64,000 nucleotides of DNA from positions 310,001-374,000 of the forward strand of contig NW_027480598.1 of NCBI RefSeq assembly GCF_051401765.1. Reading direction: 5' to 3'. The first letter of the stretch is position 1. The number at the start of each line of letters is the position of its first letter. This document shows positions 1-12,936 of the stretch, piece by piece. The notes under the pieces are model-generated. The model saw only the letters and a list, made by a program, of their open reading frames with translations, made no database searches and was not told where the DNA came from. Source of the stretch: Calliopsis andreniformis (taxonomy: Eukaryota; Arthropoda; Insecta; Hymenoptera; Andrenidae). Both the position numbers and the translations under genes were made by a program.

Positions 1-336
1 ACCTCAGCCCTCAACAACAGTTGTCAATCTTCAATCCTCAGTCCCAAATCCTCGATCTTCAATACTCAATCCTCAATCCTCAATCTTCAATCCCCAATAG
101 TCAATCTTCAATCCTCAATCCTAAATCCGCAACTCTCAACCCTTAATCCTCAGTCCTCAGTCCTCAAACCTCAATCCTCAACCGTCAGCCCTCATCCTCA
201 ATCCTCAATCCTTAATCCTCAAGCCTCAATCCTCAATCCACAATCCACAGTCCTCAAACCTCAATCCTGAATCCTCAATCCTGAATCCTCAATCTTCAGA
301 CCTCAGACATCACAATCAGACGTCAATCCTCAATCC

Positions 337-448
337 TCAATAGAATATCATCAATGCACAGTTTTCAATACTCAATACTCAATCTGCAATCTTCAAATCT
401 CTATCCACAAACATCAATCCTCATCACTCAACCCTCGACACTCAGTAC
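337..448 (+). repeat. Box A, alpha subtype
   Basis: Sixteen heptads from TCAATAG to TCAGTAC. Heptad 2 is AATATCA; heptad 3 is TCAATGC, which creates an ATG. Confidence 0.85.
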
Positions 449-791
449 CCAATCCTCAACCTTCAATCCTCAATCCTCAATCCTCAATCCTCAATCCTCA
501 ATCCTCAATCCTCAATCTTCAATCCTCAATACGCAATCTTCAATCCTCAATCCTCAATCCTCAATCCTCAATCCTCAATCTTCAATCCTCAATACTCTGT
601 CTTCAATCCTCAATCCTCAATCCTCAATCCTCGATCCTCATTCTTCAATACTCAATACCCAATCCTCTATCTTCAATCCTCAATCCTCAACCCTCAATCC
701 TCAGTCCTCAAACCTCAAAACCGAATCCTCAATCCTGAATCCTCAATCTTCAGCCCTCAGTCCTCAACCATCAATTGTCAATCCTCAATCC

Positions 792-903
792 TCAATAGAA
801 TATCCTCAATTCACAGCTTTCAATACTCAATCCCCATTCTTCAATCTTCAAATCTCAATCCACAAACATCAAATCTCATCACTCAACCCTCAACACTCAG
901 TCC
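792..903 (+). repeat. Box A, beta subtype
   Basis: CCATTCT as heptad 7 and TCAATCC as heptad 10 define the beta subtype; heptad 4 is ACAGCTT. Leader has CATCAATTGTC. Confidence 0.85.
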
Positions 904-1344
904 TCAACCTTCAATCCTCAATCCTCAATCCTCAATGTTCAATCCTCAATACTCAAACCTCAATCCTGAATCCTCAATCCTCAATCCTCAATCCTCAATC
1001 CTCAATCTTCAATCCTCGGGCCCCAATCCTCAATCTTCTATCCTCAATACTCAATCCTCAATACTCAATCCTCAATCCTCAATCTTCAGTCCTCAATACT
1101 CAATCTTCAATTCTCAATCCTCAATCATCAATCCTCAATCATCAATCCTCAATCATTAATCCTCAATCTTCAATACTCAATCCTCAATCCTCAATCCTCA
1201 ATCCTCAATCCTTAATCTTCAATCCTCAATACTCAATCTTCAATCCTCAATCCTCAGTCCTCAATCCTCAATTCTGAATCCTCAATCCTGCATCCTCAAT
1301 CTTCAGCCCTCAGTACTCCACAATCAGGTGTCAATCCTCAATCC

Positions 1345-1456
1345 CCAATAGAATATCTTCAATCCACAGTTTTCAATACTCAATACTCAATCTGCAATCT
1401 TCAAATCTCTACCAACAATCAACAATTCTCATCACTCAACTCTGAACGCTCAGTCC
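1345..1456 (+). repeat. Box A, alpha subtype
   Basis: Opens with CCAATAG and heptad 2 is AATATCT. Heptads 10-12 are altered (TCTACCA-ACAATCA, then ACAATTC); heptad 15 is TGAACGC. Confidence 0.85.
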
Positions 1457-1750
1457 TCAATGTTCAATCCTCAATCCTCAATTCTCAATCTTCAATCCTC
1501 AATACTGAATCTTCAACCCTCAATCCTCAATCCTCAATCCTCAATCCTCAATCCTCAATCCTCAATCCTCAGTAATCAATCCTCAATCTTCAATACTCAA
1601 TCGTGAATCCCCAGTCCTCAATCCTGAAACCTCAATCCTCGTTCCTCAAACCTCAATCCTCAGTCCTGAAACCTCAAACTTGAATCCTCAATCCTGAATC
1701 CTCAACCTTCAGACCTCAGTCTTCAACAATCAGTTGTCAATTCTCAATCC

Positions 1751-1862
1751 TCAATAGAATATCATCAATTCACAGTTTTCAATACTCAATATTCAATCTG
1801 CAATCTTCAAATCTCTATCCACAAACATCAATTCTCACCATTCAACCCTCAACGCTCAGTCT
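1751..1862 (+). repeat. Box A, alpha subtype
   Basis: Heptad 2 AATATCA, heptad 6 TCAATAT, heptad 15 TCAACGC, closing heptad TCAGTCT. Confidence 0.85.
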
Positions 1863-2059
1863 CCAATCCTCAAACTTCAATCCTCAATCCTCAATCCTCA
1901 ATCCTCGATCCTCAACCTTCAATCATCAATATTCAATCTTCAATCCTCCATTATCAATCCTCAAACCTCAATCCTCCATCCTCAATCCTCAATCTTCAAT
2001 CCTCAATACTCAATCTTCAATCCTCAATCCTCAATCCTCAATCCTCAATCCTCAATCCT

Positions 2060-2600
2060 CAATCCTCAATCCTCAATCCTCAATACTCAGTCTTCAATCC
2101 TCAATCCCCAATCCTCAATCCTCGATCCTCATTCTTCAATCCTCAATACCCAATCCTCAATCTTCAATCCTCAGTCCTCAACCGTCAGTCCTCGTCCTCA
2201 ATCCACAACCATCAATACTCAATCCTCAATTTCCAATCATCAATATTCAATCTTCAGACCTCAAGCCACAATGCTCAATCCTCAATCCTCAATCCTCAAT
2301 GTTCAATCCGCAATACCCAATCCTCATTCTTCAATCCTCAATCCTCTATCCTCAATCGTCAATCCTCAGTCCTCAAACCTCAAACCTGTATTCTCAATCC
2401 TGAATCCTCAACCTTCAGACCTCAGTCTTCAACAATCAGTTGTCAATTCTCAATCCTCGATAGAGTATCATCAATTCACAGTTTTCAATACTCAATACTC
2501 AATCTGCAATCATCAAATCTGTATCCACAAACATCAATTCTCATCATTCAACCCCCAACACTAAGTCCCCAATCCTCAAACCTCAATCCTCAATCCTCAA
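2060..2600 (+). repeat. Dispersed block Q, copy 1
   Basis: Contains the A box at 2457 with the unusual closing heptad TAAGTCC and the upstream marker CCACAATGCTC. The block is almost identical to 20,119-20,659 and 26,957-27,497, about 18 and 25 kb away. Confidence 0.8.
2457..2568 (+). repeat. Box A, alpha subtype
   Basis: Opens TCGATAG-AGTATCA. Heptad 8 is GCAATCA, heptad 10 is TGTATCC, and it closes with TAAGTCC. Sister of the boxes at 20516 and 27354. Confidence 0.85.
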
Positions 2601-3014
2601 TCCTCAATCCTCGATCCTCAACCTTCAACCCTCAATACTCTATCTTCAATCCTCCATCCTCAATCCTCAATCCTCAATCATCAATCGTCACGCTTCAATC
2701 CTGAATACTCAATCTTCAATCCTCAATCCTCAATCCTCACTCCTCAATCCTCAGTCTTCAATCCTCAATACCCAATCCTCAATCTTCAATCCTCAATCCT
2801 CAATCCTCAACTCTCAACCCTTAATCCTCAGTCCTCAGTCCTCAAACCTCAATCCTCAACCGTCAGCCCTCATCCTCAATCCTCAATCCTCAATCCTCAA
2901 GCCTCAATCCTCAATCCACAATCCACAGTCCTCAAACCTCAATCCTGAATCCTCAATCCTGAATCCTCAATCTTCAGACCTCAGACATCACAATCAGACG
3001 TCAATCCTCAATCC

Positions 3015-3126
3015 TCAATAGAATATCATCAATTCACAGTTTTCAATACTCAATACTCAATCTGCAATCTTCAAATCTCTATCCACAAACATCAATCCTC
3101 ATCACTCAACCCTCGACACTCAGTAC
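3015..3126 (+). repeat. Box A, alpha subtype
   Basis: Near-copy of the box at 337 (2,678 bp upstream), with the same TCGACAC-TCAGTAC end but TCAATTC as heptad 3. Confidence 0.85.
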
Positions 3127-3411
3127 CCAATCCTCAACCTTCAATACTCAATCCTCAATCCTCAATCCTCAATCCTCAATCCTCAATCCTCAGTCCTCAA
3201 TCCTCAATCATCAATCCTCAATCATCCATCCTCAATCCTCAAGCCTCAATCCTCAATCCTCAATCGACAATCCGCAATCCTCACCTCAATCCTCAATACT
3301 CAATCTTCAATCCTCAATCCTCAGTCCTCAAACCTCAGTTCTGAATCCTAAATCCTGAGTCCTCAATCTTCAGCCATCAGTCCTCAACAATCTGTAGTCA
3401 ATCCTCAATCC

Positions 3412-3523
3412 TCAGTAGAATATCCTCAATTCACAGCTTCCAGTACTCAATGCTCTATCTGCAATCTTCAAACCTCTATACACAAACATCAATTCTCATC
3501 ACTCACCCCTCAACACTCAGTCC
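3412..3523 (+). repeat. Box A, alpha subtype
   Basis: Opens TCAGTAG. Heptads 4-5 are ACAGCTT-CCAGTAC and heptad 10 is TCTATAC. Related to the box at 19887. Confidence 0.8.
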
Positions 3524-3831
3524 TGAATGTTCAATCCTCAATACTCAATTCTCAATCTTCAATCCTCAATACTGATTCCTCAATCCTCAATACTCAATCT
3601 TCAATCTTCAGTCCCCAATCCGCAATCTTCTATCCTCAATACTCAATCCTCAATCCTCAACCCTCAAACCACAATCTTCGATCCTCAATACTCAATCTTC
3701 AATCCTCAATCCTCAATCCTCAATCCTCAATCATCAATCCTCAATCATCCATCCTCAATCTTCAATACTCAATCCTCAATCCTCAATCCTCAATCTTCAA
3801 TACTCAACCATCAATCCTTAATTCTCAATAC

Positions 3832-3873
3832 TCAATAGAATATCCTGAATTCTCAGGATTCTATACTCAAACC
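3832..3873 (+). repeat. Box B, short
   Basis: First four heptads intact, including the perfect 7-bp stem at 3842-3859 (ATCCTGA, loop ATTC, TCAGGAT). Heptad 5 is TCTATAC and the sequence then leaves the family. Confidence 0.8.
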
Positions 3874-4332
3874 TCAATCCTCAACCCTCTGCACTCATTC
3901 TCAATCCTCAACCCACAATCCTCATACCTCTATCCTCAACCGTCAGTCCTCGACCTCAATCCTCAATCCTCAATCCTCAATCGTCAGGCTTCAATCCTCA
4001 ATACTCAATCTTCAATCCTCAATCCTCAGTCCTCATTCCTCAATCCTCATTCTTCAATCCTCAATACCCAATCCTCAATCTTCAATCCTCAATCCTCAAT
4101 CCTAAACTCTCAATCCTCAATCCTCTGTCCTGAGTCCTCAAATCTCAATCCTCAACCCACAGCCCTCATCCTCAATCCTCAATGCTGAATCTTCAATCCT
4201 CAATCCTCAGTCCTCAAGCCTCAATCCTCAATCTTCAATCCTCAGTCCTCAAACCTCAATCCTGAATCCTCAATCCTGAATGCTCAATCTTCAGACCTCA
4301 GACCTCAACAATCAGACGTCAATCCTCAATCC

Positions 4333-4444
4333 TCAATAGAATATCATCAATTCACAGTTTTCAATACTCAATACTCAATCTGCAACCTTCAAATCTCTAT
4401 CCACAAACATCAATTCTCATCACACAACCCTCAACACTCTGTCC
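4333..4444 (+). repeat. Box A, alpha subtype
   Basis: Heptad 2 AATATCA, heptad 8 GCAACCT, heptad 14 ACAACCC, closing TCTGTCC. Confidence 0.85.
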
Positions 4445-5567
4445 CCAATCCTCAATCTTCAATCCTCAATCCTCAATCCTCAATCCTCAATCCTCAATCC
4501 TCAATCCTCAATTCTCAACTCTCAATCCTCAGTCCTCAGTCCTCATACCTCAATCCTCAAACCTCAGCCCTCGTCCTCAATCCTCAATACTCAATCCTCA
4601 ATCCTTAATCTTCAATCCTCAACCCTCAATCCTCAGTCCTCAATCCTCAATCGTCAATCTCCAATACTGAATACTCAATCTTCAATCCTCAATACTCAAT
4701 CCTCAATCCTCAATCCTCAATCCTCAATCCTCATACTTCGATCCTCAATACCCAATCCTCAATCTTCAATCCTCAATCCTCAATCCTCAATTCTCAACCC
4801 TCAATCCACAGTCCTCAATCCTCAATTATCAATCCTCAGTAATCAATCCTCAATCTTCAATACTCAATCGTGAATACTCAGTCATCAATCCTCAATCCTC
4901 AATCCTCGTTCCTCAAACCTCAATGCTCAACCCTCAGTCCTCACACTGAATTCTCAATTCTCAATCCTCAATCCCCAATCCTCAACCTTCAATCCTCAAT
5001 CCTCAATCTTCAATCCTCAATACTCAATACTCAATCCTCAATCGTCAATCCTCAATCCCCAATACTCAATCTTCAATCCTCAACCCTCAATCCTCAATCC
5101 TCAATCCTCAATCCTCAATCTTCAATCCTCAATACTCAATACTCAATCCTCAATCGTCAATCCTCAATCCCCAATACTCAATCTTCAATCCTCAACCCTC
5201 AATCCTCAATCCTCAATCCTCAATCCTCAATCCTCAATCCTCTATCCTCATTCTTCAATCCTCAATACCCAATCCTCAATCTTCAATCCTCAATCCTCAA
5301 TCCTCAATTCTCAATCCTCAATCCTCAATCCTCAGACCTCAGACAGCAATACTCAACCCTCAGTCCTCGCCCTCAATCCACAACCATCAATACTCAATCC
5401 TCAATATTCAATCACCAATATTCAATCTTCAGTCCTCAATCCTCAATCCTCAATGCTCAATCCTCAATCCTCAATGTTCAATCCGCAATACCCAGTCCTC
5501 AATATTCAATCCTCAATCCTCAATCCTCAATCCTCAGTCCTCGATCCTCAATCCTCGATCCTCAATC

Positions 5568-6540
5568 TTGAATCCTCAATACTCAATCTTCAATCCTCCA
5601 TCCTCAATCCTCAATCCTCTATACTCAATCCTCAATCGTCAGGCTTCAATCCTCAATACTCAACCTTCAATCCTCAATCCTCAATCCTCATTCCTCAATC
5701 CTCATTCTTCAATACTCAATACCCAATCCTCAATCTTCAATCCTCAATCCTCAATCCTAAACTCTCAATCCTCAATCCTCAGTCCTCAGTCCTCAAACCT
5801 CAATCCTCAACCCAAAGCCCTCATCCTCAATCCTCAATGCTGAATCTTCAATCCTCAATCCTCAGCCCTCAAGCCTCAATCCTCAATCTTCAATCCTCAG
5901 TACTCAAACCTCAATCCTGAATCCTCAATCCTGAATCCTCAATCTTCAGACCTCAGACCTCAACAATCAGGCGTCAATCCTCAATCCTCAATAGAATATC
6001 ATGAATTCACAGCTTTCAATACTCAATACTCAATCTGGAACCTTCAAATCTCTATCCACAAACATCAATTCTCATCACTCAACCCTCAACACTCAGTCCC
6101 CAATCCTCTATCTTCAATCCTCAATCCTCAATCATCAATCCTCAATCCTCAATCTTCAATCCTCAATTCTCAACCCTCAATCCTCAGTCCTCAGACCTCA
6201 AACCTCAATCCTCAAACCTCAGCCCTCGTCCTCAATCCTCAATACTCAATCCGCAATACTTAATCTTCAATCCTCAACCCTCAATACTCAGTCCTCAATC
6301 CTCAATCGTAAATCTCCAATACTGAATACTCAATCTTCAATCCTCAATCCTCAATCCTCAATCCTCAATCCTCAATCCTCAATCCTCATACTTCAATCCT
6401 CAATACCCAATCCTCAATCTTCAATCCTCAATCCTCAATCCTCAACTCTCAACCCTCAATCCACAGTCCTCAATCCTCAATCCTCAATCCTCAGTAATCA
6501 ATCCTCAATCTTCAATACTCAATCGTGAATCCTCAGTCCT
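5568..6540 (+). repeat. Dispersed block R, copy 1
   Basis: Shares order and rare heptads with 12,391-13,250 and with the duplicate of that block at 15,927-16,790. Markers are TCGTCAGGCTTC, the A box, and TCGTAAATCTCC. The offset is 6,823 bp on the left and 6,837 bp on the right, a difference of two heptamers. Confidence 0.7.
5988..6099 (+). repeat. Box A, alpha subtype
   Basis: Heptad 3 is TGAATTC, the state normally seen in box B; heptad 4 is ACAGCTT and heptad 8 is GGAACCT. Confidence 0.85.
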
Positions 6541-7696
6541 CAATCCTCAATCCTCAATCCTCGTTCCTCAAACCTCAATCCTAAACCCTCAGTCCTCACC
6601 CTCAATTCTCAATTCTCAATCCTCAATCCTCAATCCTCAACCTTCAATCCTCAATAATCAATCTCCAATCCTAGATCCTCAATCTCCAATTCTCAATCCT
6701 TAATCCTCAATCTTCTATCCTCAATCCCCAGTTCTCAATCTCCAATCCTCAATGCTCAACCCTCAATCCTCAATCCTCAGTCCTCAATCCTCAATCCTCA
6801 ATCCTCAAACCTGAATCCTCAACCGTCAGTCCTCGTCCTGAATCCTCAACCCTCAATCCTCAATCCTCAATCTTCAATCCTCAATACTCAATACTCAATC
6901 CTCAATCGTCAATCCTCAATCCCCAATACTCAATCTTCAATCCTCAACCCTCAATCCTCAATCCTCAATCCTCAATCCTCAATCCTCTATCCTCATTCTT
7001 CAATCCTCAATACCCAATCCTCAATCTTCAATCCTCAATCATCAATCCTCAAGTCTCAATCCTCAATCCTCAATCCTCAGACCTCAAACAGCAATACTCA
7101 ACCCTCAGTCCTCGCCCTCAATCCACAACCATCGATACTCAATCCTCAATTTTCAATCACCAATATTCAATATTCAGTCCTCAATCCTCAATCCTCAATC
7201 CTCGTTCCTCAAGCCTCAATCCTCAACCCTCAGTCCTCACCCTCAATTCTCAATTCTCAATCCTCAATCCTCAATCTTCAACCTTCAATCCTCAATAATC
7301 AATCTCCAATCCTAGATCCTCAATCTCCAATTCTCAATCCTTGATCCTCAATCTTCTATCCTCAATCCCCAGTTCTCAATCTCCAATCCTCAATCCTCAT
7401 TCCTCAATCCTCATTCTTCAATCCTCAATACCCAATCCTCAATCTTCAATCCTCAATCCTCAATCCTAAACTCTCAACACTCAATCCTCAGTCCTCAGTC
7501 CTCAAACCTCAATCCTCAACCCTCAGCCCCCATCCTCAATCCTCAATCCTCAATCTTCAGTCCTCAGTCCACAGTCCTCAAGCCTCAATCCTCAATCTTC
7601 AATCCTCAGTCCTCAAACCTCAATTCTGAATCCTCAATCCTGAGTCCTCAATCTTCAGCCCTCAGTGCTCAACCATCAGTAGTCAATCCTCAATCC

Positions 7697-7808
7697 TCAA
7701 TAGAATGTCCTCAATTCACAGTTTTCAACACTCAGCACTCAATCTGCAACCTTCAAACCACTATCCAGAAACATCAATTCTCATCACTCAACCCTCAACA
7801 CTCAGTCC
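7697..7808 (+). repeat. Box A, alpha subtype
   Basis: Heptad 2 is AATGTCC, heptads 5-6 are TCAACAC-TCAGCAC, heptad 10 is ACTATCC and heptad 11 is AGAAACA. Confidence 0.85.
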
Positions 7809-8137
7809 TCAATGTTCAACCCTCAATCCTCAATTCTCAATCTTCTATCCCCAATACTGAATATGCACTCCTCAATCCTCAATCCTCAATCCTCAATCCT
7901 CAATCCTCAATCCTCAATCTTCAATCCTCAGTCCCCAATCCTCTATCTTCTATCCTCAATACCCGATTCTCAATCCTCAATCTTCAATCCTCAATACTCA
8001 ATCATCAATCCTCAATCATCAATCCACAATCCTCAATCATCAATCCTCAATCATCAATCCTCAATCTTCAATACTCAAGCCTCAATCCTCAATCCTCAAT
8101 CCTCAATACTCAATCATCAATACTCAATTCTCAATAC

Positions 8138-8179
8138 ACAATAGAATATCCTGTATTCTCAGGATTCTATACTCAAACC
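8138..8179 (+). repeat. Box B, short
   Basis: Opens ACAATAG; heptad 3 is TGTATTC, which puts one mismatch in the hairpin stem. It leaves the family after TCTATAC, like the box at 3832. Confidence 0.75.
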
Positions 8180-8430
8180 TCAATGCTCAACCCTCAGCCC
8201 TCATTCTCAATCCTCAATCCACAATCCTCAAACCTCAATCCTCAACCGTCAGTCCTCGTCCTCAATCCTCAACAATCAAACCTCAATCCTCCCATCCTCA
8301 ATCATCAATACTCAATCTTTAATCCTCAATCCTCAATCCTCAATGCTCAATCTTCAATCCTCAATATTCAACACTCAACCCTCAACCATCAATCCTCAAT
8401 ACGCAATCATCAATCCTCAATTCTCAATAC

Positions 8431-8542
8431 TCAATAGAATATCCTGAACTCTCATGGTTCAAAACTCAATCCACAATATTCAATAATCAAATCTCAATCC
8501 TCAAACATCAATTCTCAACACTCAATCCTCAACACCCAGTCC
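8431..8542 (+). repeat. Box B, TCATGGT subtype
   Basis: Heptads 3-4 are TGAACTC-TCATGGT, so the hairpin is lost. Closes with CCAGTCC. Confidence 0.8.
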
Positions 8543-8711
8543 TGTCTCTTCAATCCTCCATCCTCAACCCTCAATCCTCAAGCGTCAATCCTCAATTCTC
8601 AATCTTCAACCCTCAATCCTCAGTCCTCAAACCTCAATCCCGAATCCTCAATACTGAATCCTCAATCTTCTGCCCTTCAGTCCTCAAAAATCAATTGTCA
8701 ATCCTCAACCC

Positions 8712-8823
8712 TCAATAGGAAATCCTCAATTCACTGTTTTCAATACTCAATCCCCATTCTTCAATCTTCAAATCTCATTCCACAAACATCAATTCTCATC
8801 ACTCAACCATCAAAACTCAGTTC
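8712..8823 (+). repeat. Box A, beta subtype
   Basis: Heptad 2 is GAAATCC, heptad 4 is ACTGTTT, closing TCAGTTC. Directly follows two B boxes. Confidence 0.8.
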
Positions 8824-9061
8824 TCAATCTTCAATCCTCAATCCTCAATCGTCAATCTTCAATCCTCAATACTCAAACCTCAATCCTCAATCCTCAATTC
8901 TCAATCCTCAATACTCAATCCTCAATCGTCAATCCTCAATCCCCAATCCTCAATCTTCAATCCTCAATCCTCAATCCTCAATCCTCAATCCTCAATATTC
9001 AACACACAACCCTCAACCATCAATCCTCAATGCTCAACCACCAATCCTCAATTGTCAATAC

Positions 9062-9173
9062 TCAATAGATTATCCTGAATTCTCATGGTTCAATACTCAA
9101 TCCACAAATTTCAATAATCAAATCTCAATCCTCAAACATCAATTCTCAACACTCAACCCTCAATACTCAGTCC
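9062..9173 (+). repeat. Box B, TCATGGT subtype
   Basis: Opens TCAATAG-ATTATCC; heptads 3-4 are TGAATTC-TCATGGT. Only this box and the one at 8431 carry TCATGGT. Confidence 0.8.
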
Positions 9174-9320
9174 TCTCTCTTCAATCCTCCATCCTCAATC
9201 CTCAACCTTCAAGCGTCAATCCTCAATCCTCAGTCCACAAACCTCAATACGGAATCCTCAATCCTGAAACCTCAATCTTCAGGCGCCGGTCCTCAACAAT
9301 CAATTGTCAATCCTCAATCC

Positions 9321-9432
9321 TCAATAGAATATCCTCAATTCACAGCTTTCAATACTCAATCCCCATTCTTCAATATTCAAATCTCAATCCACAAACATCA
9401 AATCTCATCACTCAACCCTCAACACTCAGTCC
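9321..9432 (+). repeat. Box A, beta subtype
   Basis: Heptad 4 ACAGCTT, heptad 8 TCAATAT. Its leader contains the inverted repeat ACAATCAATTGT (9296-9307). Confidence 0.85.
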
Positions 9433-9887
9433 TCAACCTTCAATCCTCAATCCTCAACCCTCAATGTTCAATCCTCAATACTCAAACTTCAATCCTCAAT
9501 CCTCAATCCTCAATCCTCAATCCTCAATCCTCAATCTTCAATCCTCGGCCCCCAATCCTCAATCTTCTATCCTCAATACTCAATCCTCAATACTCAATCC
9601 TCAATCCTCAATCTTCAGTCCTCAATACACAATCTTCAATTCTCAATCCTCAATCCTCAATCCTCAATCATCAATCCTCAATCATCAATCCTCAATCATT
9701 AATCCTCAATCATCAATACTCAATCCTCAATCCTCAATCCTCAATCCTCAATCCTTAATCTTCAATCCTCAATACTCAATCTTCAATCCTCAATCCTCAG
9801 TCCTCAATCCTCAATTCTGAATCCTCAATCCTGCATCCTCAATCTTCAGCCCTCAGTACTCCACAATCAGGTGTCAATCCTCAATCC

Positions 9888-9999
9888 CCAATAGAATATC
9901 TTCAATTCACAGTTTTCAATACTCAATACTCAATCTGCAATCTTCAAATCTCTACCAACAAACAACAATTCTCATCACTCAACTCTGAACGCTCAGTCC
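9888..9999 (+). repeat. Box A, alpha subtype
   Basis: Opens CCAATAG; twin of the box at 1345, with TCAATTC kept as heptad 3. Confidence 0.85.
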
Positions 10000-10209
10000 T
10001 CAATGTTCAATCCTCAATCCTCAATTCTCAATCTTCAATCCTCAATACTGAATCTTCAACCCTCAATCCTCAATCCTCAATCCTCAATCCTCAATCCTCA
10101 ATCCTCAATCCTCAATCCTCAGTCCTGAAACCTCAAACCTGAATCCTCAATCCTGAATCCTCAACCTTCAGACCTCAGTCTTCAACAATCAGTTGTCAAT
10201 TCTCAATCC

Positions 10210-10321
10210 TCAATAGAATTACATCAAGTCACAGTTTTCATTACTCAATACTCAATCTGCAATCTTCAAATCTCTATCCACAAACTTCAATTCTCATCAT
10301 TCAACCCTCAACACTCAGTCC
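10210..10321 (+). repeat. Box A, alpha subtype
   Basis: Heptads 2-3 are AATTACA-TCAAGTC; heptad 5 is TCATTAC. Confidence 0.85.
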
Positions 10322-10762
10322 CCAATCCTCAATCTTCAATCCTCAATCCTCAATCTTCAAACCTCGATCCTCAACCTTCAATCCTCAATACTCAATCTTC
10401 AGTCCTCCATCCTCAATCCTCAATCCTCAATCCTCAATCCTCAATCGTCAGGCTTCAATCCTCAATACTCAATCTTCAATCCACAACCCTCAATCCTCAT
10501 TCCTCATTCCTCATTCTTCAATCCTCAATACCCAATCCTCAATCTTCAATCCTCAATCCTCAATAATCAATCTCCAATCCTAGATCCTCAATCTCCAATT
10601 CACAATCCTTAATCCTCAATCTTCAATCCTCAATCCTCAATCCTCAAGCCTCAATCCTCAATCATCAATCCTCAGTCCTCAAACCTCAATCCTGAATCCT
10701 CAATCCTGAATACTCAATCTTCAGACCTCAGACCTCAACAATCAGACGTCAATCCTCAATCC

Positions 10763-10874
10763 TCAATAGAATATCATCAATTCACAGTTTTCAATACTCA
10801 GTACTCAATCTGCAACCTTCAAATCTCTAACAACAAACATCAATTCTCGTCACTCAACCCTCAACACTCAGTCC
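10763..10874 (+). repeat. Box A, alpha subtype
   Basis: Heptad 2 AATATCA, heptad 8 GCAACCT, heptad 10 TCTAACA, heptad 13 TCGTCAC. Confidence 0.85.
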
Positions 10875-11356
10875 CCAATCCTCAATCTTCAATCCTCAAT
10901 CCTCAATCCTCAATCCTCAATCCCCAATCTTCAATCCTCGATACTCAATCTTCAATCCTCAATCCTCAATCCTCAGTCCTCAATCCTCAATCGTCAATCT
11001 CCAATCCTGAATACTCAATCTTCATTCCTCAATCCTCAATCCTTAATCCTCAATCCTCAATCCTCAATCCTCATTCTTCAATCCTCAATACCCAATCCTC
11101 AATCTTCAATCCTCAATCCTCATTCCTCAATTCTCAACCCTCAATCCTCAGTCCTCAGTCCTCAAACCTCAATGCTCAAACCTCAGCCCTCATCCTCAAT
11201 CCACAATCCTCAATCCTCAATCCTTAATCTTCAATCCTCAATACTCAATCTTCAGTCCTCAATCCTCAGTCCTCAATCCTCAATTCTGAATCCTCAATCC
11301 TGCATCCTCAATCTTCAGCCCTCAGTACTCCACAATCAGGTGTCAATCCTCAATCC

Positions 11357-11468
11357 CCAATAGAATATCCTCAATTCACAGTTTTCAATACTCAATACTC
11401 AATCTGCAATCTTCAAATCTCTATCCACAAACAATAATTCTCATCACTCAACTCTGAACGCTCAGTCC
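11357..11468 (+). repeat. Box A, alpha subtype
   Basis: Opens CCAATAG; heptad 12 is ATAATTC and heptad 15 is TGAACGC. Confidence 0.85.
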
Positions 11469-12223
11469 TCAATGTTCAATCCTAAATCCTCAATTCTCAA
11501 TCTTGAATCCTCAATACTGAATCTTCAATCCTCAATCCTCAATCCTCAATCCTCAATCCTCAATCCTCAATCCTCAGTAATCACTCCTGAATCTTCAATA
11601 CTCAATCGTCAATCCTCAGTCCTCAATCCTGAATCCTCAATCCTAGTTCCTCAAACCTCAAACCTCAACCCTCAGTCCTCAACCCTCAGTCCTCACCCTC
11701 AATTCTCCATTCTCAATCCTCAATCCTCAATCCTCAATCTTCAATCCTCAATATTCAATCTTCAGTCCTCAATCCTCAATGCTCAATCCTCAATCCTCAA
11801 TCCTCAATGTTCAATCCGCAATACCCAATGCTCAGCCTTCAATACTCAATCCTCAATCCTCAATCCTCAATACTCAATCCTCAATCCTCAATCCTCAATC
11901 CTCAGTAATCAATCCTCAATCTTTAATCATCAATATTCAATCTTCAGTCCTCAATCCTCAATGCTCAATCCTCAATCCTCAATCCTCAATGTTCAATCCG
12001 CAAGAATCAATCCTCATTCTTCAATCCTCAATCCTCAACCCTCAATCCTCAATCTTCAATCATCAATATTCAATCTTCAATCCTCCATTGTCAATCCTCA
12101 ATCCTCAGTCCTCAATCCTCAATCCTCAATCCTCAGTCCTCAAACCTCAAACCTGAATCCTCAATCCTGAATCCTCAACCTTCAGACCTCAGTCTTCAAC
12201 AATCAGTTGTCAATCCTCAATCC

Positions 12224-12335
12224 TCAATCAAATATCATCAATTCACAGTTTTCAATACTCAATACTCAATCTGCAATCTTCAAATCTCTATCCACAAACA
12301 TCAATTCTCATCATTCAACCCTCAACACTCAGTCC
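12224..12335 (+). repeat. Box A, alpha subtype
   Basis: Opening heptad is TCAATCA, so the usual TAGAAT is missing; otherwise standard. Confidence 0.85.
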
Positions 12336-12824
12336 CCAATACTCAATCTTCAATCCTCAATCCTCGATCCTCGATCCTCGAACCTCAATTTTGAATCCTC
12401 AATACTCAATCTTCAATCCTCCATCCTCAATTCTCAATCCTCAATCCTCAATCCTCAATCGTCAGGCTTCAATCCTCAATACTCAACCTTCAATCCTCAA
12501 TCCTCAATCCTCATTCCTCAACCCTCATTCTTCAATACTCAATACCCAATCCTCAATCTTCAATCCTCAATCCTCAATCCTAAACTCTCAATCCTCAATC
12601 CTCAGTCCTCAGTCCTCAAACCTCAATCCTCAACCCACAGCCCTCATCCTCAGTCCTCAATGCTGAATCTCCAATCCTCAATCCTCAGTCCTCAGGCCTC
12701 AATCCTCAATCTTCAATCCTCAGTCCTCAAACCTCAATCCTGAATCCTCAATCCTGAATCCTCAATCCTGAATCCTCAATCTTCAGACCTCAGACCTCAA
12801 CAATCAGATGTCAATCCTCAATCC

Positions 12825-12936
12825 TCAATAGAATATAATCAATTCACAGTTTTCAATACACAATACTCAATCTGCAACCTTCAAATCTCTATCCACAAAC
12901 ATCAATTCTCATCACTCAACCCTCAACACTCAGTCC
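12825..12936 (+). repeat. Box A, alpha subtype
   Basis: Heptad 2 is AATATAA and heptad 6 is ACAATAC. Confidence 0.85.

Larger units (their letters stand above)
760..1560 (+). repeat. Dispersed block P, copy 1
   Basis: Carries a beta-type A box (792) then an alpha-type A box beginning CCAATAG (1345), with the shared markers CTTCTATCC and CTGCATCC between them. The same succession recurs at 9,290-10,119. The offset changes from 8,529 to 8,543 bp, which is two heptamers. Confidence 0.8.
9290..10119 (+). repeat. Dispersed block P, copy 2
   Basis: Matches 760-1560, including the A boxes at 9321 and 9888 and the rare CTCCACAATCAGGTG before the second box. It is immediately followed by the start of the 3.53-kb duplication. 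Confidence 0.8.
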